A stretch of 64,000 nucleotides of DNA from Salinigranum rubrum (GTDB taxonomy: Archaea; Halobacteriota; Halobacteria; Halobacteriales; Haloferacaceae). Shown here piece after piece: positions 62,758-64,000 of this stretch (the stretch's first letter is position 1; every line of letters begins with the position of its first letter). The notes beneath the pieces were generated by a model that saw only the letters and a list, made by a program, of their open reading frames with translations, did no database searches and was not told where the DNA came from. The translations under genes were made by a program, and so were the position numbers. Location of the stretch: contig NZ_CP026309.1 in assembly GCF_002906575.1 (NCBI RefSeq), positions 1,612,001-1,676,000 of the forward strand. Direction: 5' to 3'.

Positions 62758-63238
62758 GGCTGTGACGTCGCCGACGACTCCGGACGGTGTCGCGCGAGTC
62801 GGTCGGTGGTCCCTCTACAACACCGACCGACTTGAGCGCTCTGACACCGGGGATACGACGAGCGCGCGCGTCGTTCGCCGTCGTGGGGCGGGACAGCACG
62901 TCGCTCGCCGTCGAGGGCCGGGACAGCACGTGAGCGGGTCCGACCGGTCGGTCGAACGGCGGACCGGACGTCCCCCTCCAGCCAGTGACCCCGGGTCGAG
63001 TTCCGGCTATCGTCTCCGTCGCGGTTGCCGTCGTGTCGGTCGTTGTCCCTAGTTCTCCCCCCTCGTGCCGACCGGCACCAAAAATATCAAAATCCACTCA
63101 CTTAGTGTGTACCGGTGGATATTCATGCCGACGAGCGCTCTCTCGACCGACGGTCGTTCTCCTCCGTGAGAACGACGCGAGAACCGCCGGACGACGCATG
63201 GGCATTCTTAAGGACCGGGCACCGCATTTTCCCCCTAT
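62758..63238. other. intergenic region with a direct repeat
   Basis: About 480 nt without a credible gene. It contains an imperfect 30-nt tandem repeat (62871-62930), an AT-rich patch near 63080-63105 (AAAAATATCAAAATCC), and CATTCTTAAGG at 63211-63221, about 20-28 nt before hisC ATG 63239, as promoter. Confidence 0.45.
62871..62930 (+). repeat. 30-nt tandem repeat, two copies
   Basis: TCGTTCGCCGTCGTGGGGCG plus GGACAGCACG and the next 30 nt TCGCTCGCCGTCGAGGGCCG plus GGACAGCACG; three differences. Confidence 0.7.
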
Positions 63239-64000
63239 ATGCAACCACGGGACCTCTCCGCGCACTCCCCGTACGTCCCTGGACGGGGCGTCGAGGAGGT
63301 CGCCCGCGACCTCGGCATGGACCCCGCGGAGCTGACGAAGCTCTCCTCGAACGAGAACCCTCACGGTCCGAGTCCGAAAGCCGTCGAGGTGCTTCGTGAG
63401 TACGCATCGCAGGTCCACGTCTACCCGAAGGCCTCACACACCGATCTCACCGAACGGCTCGCGACCGAGTGGGGCGTGGACCCGACGCAGGTGTGGGTCT
63501 CCGCCGGCGCCGACGGCTCGCTCGACTACCTCTCGCGTGCCATGCTCGACCCCGGCGACCGCGTTCTCGTCCCCGAACCCGGCTTCTCCTACTACGGGAT
63601 GACCGCCCGCTACCACCACGGGACGGTCGCCTCCTACCGGCTCTCGAAGGGGGACGACTTCGCCCAGACCGCCGACGGCGTCCTGGAGGCGTACGACGGC
63701 GAGCGGATCGTCTACGTGACGACGCCGCACAACCCGACCGGCAGCGAGATGGCCCACGACGAACTCGTTGCTCTCCTCGACTCCGTCGACGACCACACGC
63801 TCGTCGTCGTCGACGAGGCGTACGGCGAGTACGCCGAGCGCGACAGCGCCGCGACGCTGCTGGGAGCGTTCGAGAACCTCGCCGTCACCCGGACGTTCTC
63901 GAAGGCGTACGGCCTGGCGGGGCTCCGCATCGGCTACGCGCTCGTCCCCGCGAGTGGGCCGACACGTACGCCCGCGTGAACACGCCGTTCGCGGCGAACG
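63239..64000 (+). pseudogene. hisC: histidinol-phosphate aminotransferase, frameshifted near 63952, 3' end outside
   Basis: Histidine biosynthesis transaminase from ATG 63239. SAHSPYVPGRGVEEVARDLGMDPAELTKLSSNENPHGPSP is the HisC start; WVSAGADGSLDYLSRAML, TTPHNPTGSEM, VVVDEAYGEYAE and RTFSKAYGLAGLRIGYAL (PLP lysine in FSKAYG) follow. After VP the frame runs to a stop at 63979; with one extra G after 63952 it reads PAEWADTYARVNTPFAAN, the normal continuation, and runs off the window. A single missing base is the simplest explanation. Confidence 0.85.

Overview
The window is chromosomal DNA of a haloarchaeon (class Halobacteria). The evidence is the high GC content, the acidic Asp/Glu-rich proteins, TATA boxes about 27 nt upstream of ATG codons with little or no leader, and typically haloarchaeal families: a HalX-type response regulator, HTH-10 and TrmB regulators, PGF-pre-PGF surface protein, DUF5794/DUF5795, GTP cyclohydrolase III, and tRNA-Trp with an archaeal bulge-helix-bulge intron. 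The genus cannot be fixed from sequence alone.

Layout. 1-4.4 kb: end of a CocE-type hydrolase, an NCS2 uracil/xanthine permease and a dihydropyrimidinase-like amidohydrolase, probably pyrimidine or hydantoin salvage. 5.1-12.8 kb (minus): a tightly coupled MoxR ATPase/DUF58/vWA operon. 13.0-21.4 kb (plus): a cell-surface glycan locus (polyprenol-phosphate GT2, GT4, GtrA-DUF2079 fusion, sulfatase-like protein, second DUF2079 protein). 21.5-29 kb: VTT membrane protein, Lrp/AsnC plus aminotransferase, HalX regulator, TrmB regulator, guaB, DUF5794. 29.4-33.4 kb: YjbQ, DUF5795 and the intron-containing tRNA-Trp, whose 3' end is an integration hotspot carrying a small integrase element, repeated att copies and a decayed second integrase. 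33.5-48.5 kb: beta-helix lipoprotein, GTP cyclohydrolase III, HAD phosphatase, two OsmC proteins, a 1460-residue PKD surface protein, sensor kinase, thiolase/DUF35 pair. The right end holds a gluconate-dehydrogenase-like/GMC oxidoreductase pair, an HTH-10 regulator and the start of hisC.

The most interesting region is 49.5-59.8 kb: a lasso-type RiPP locus. One minus-strand operon encodes a B2 transglutaminase-like leader peptidase, a PqqD-like B1 recognition protein, an ABC exporter, a DxD nucleotidyltransferase and an HPr-kinase-like protein. Upstream lies a dispersed family of eight tiny precursor cassettes (six intact, 27-31 aa; two decayed). All intact leaders match the lasso leader consensus YxxPxLxxxGxxxxxTx exactly, while the short cores are hypervariable and mostly share a GSEP motif. 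Nearly every cassette has its own promoter box and a short G/C hairpin just before the start codon. Two duplicated acetyltransferase genes are interleaved with the last two precursors. No asparagine-synthetase-like lasso cyclase is present in the window, so the final product is open: a cyclase acting from elsewhere, or a non-lasso phosphorylated/acylated peptide.

Caution on quality: eight genes carry nine apparent single-base deletions, nearly all in G or C runs, that break otherwise well-conserved reading frames. This looks more like consensus error than biology, but has to be tested.
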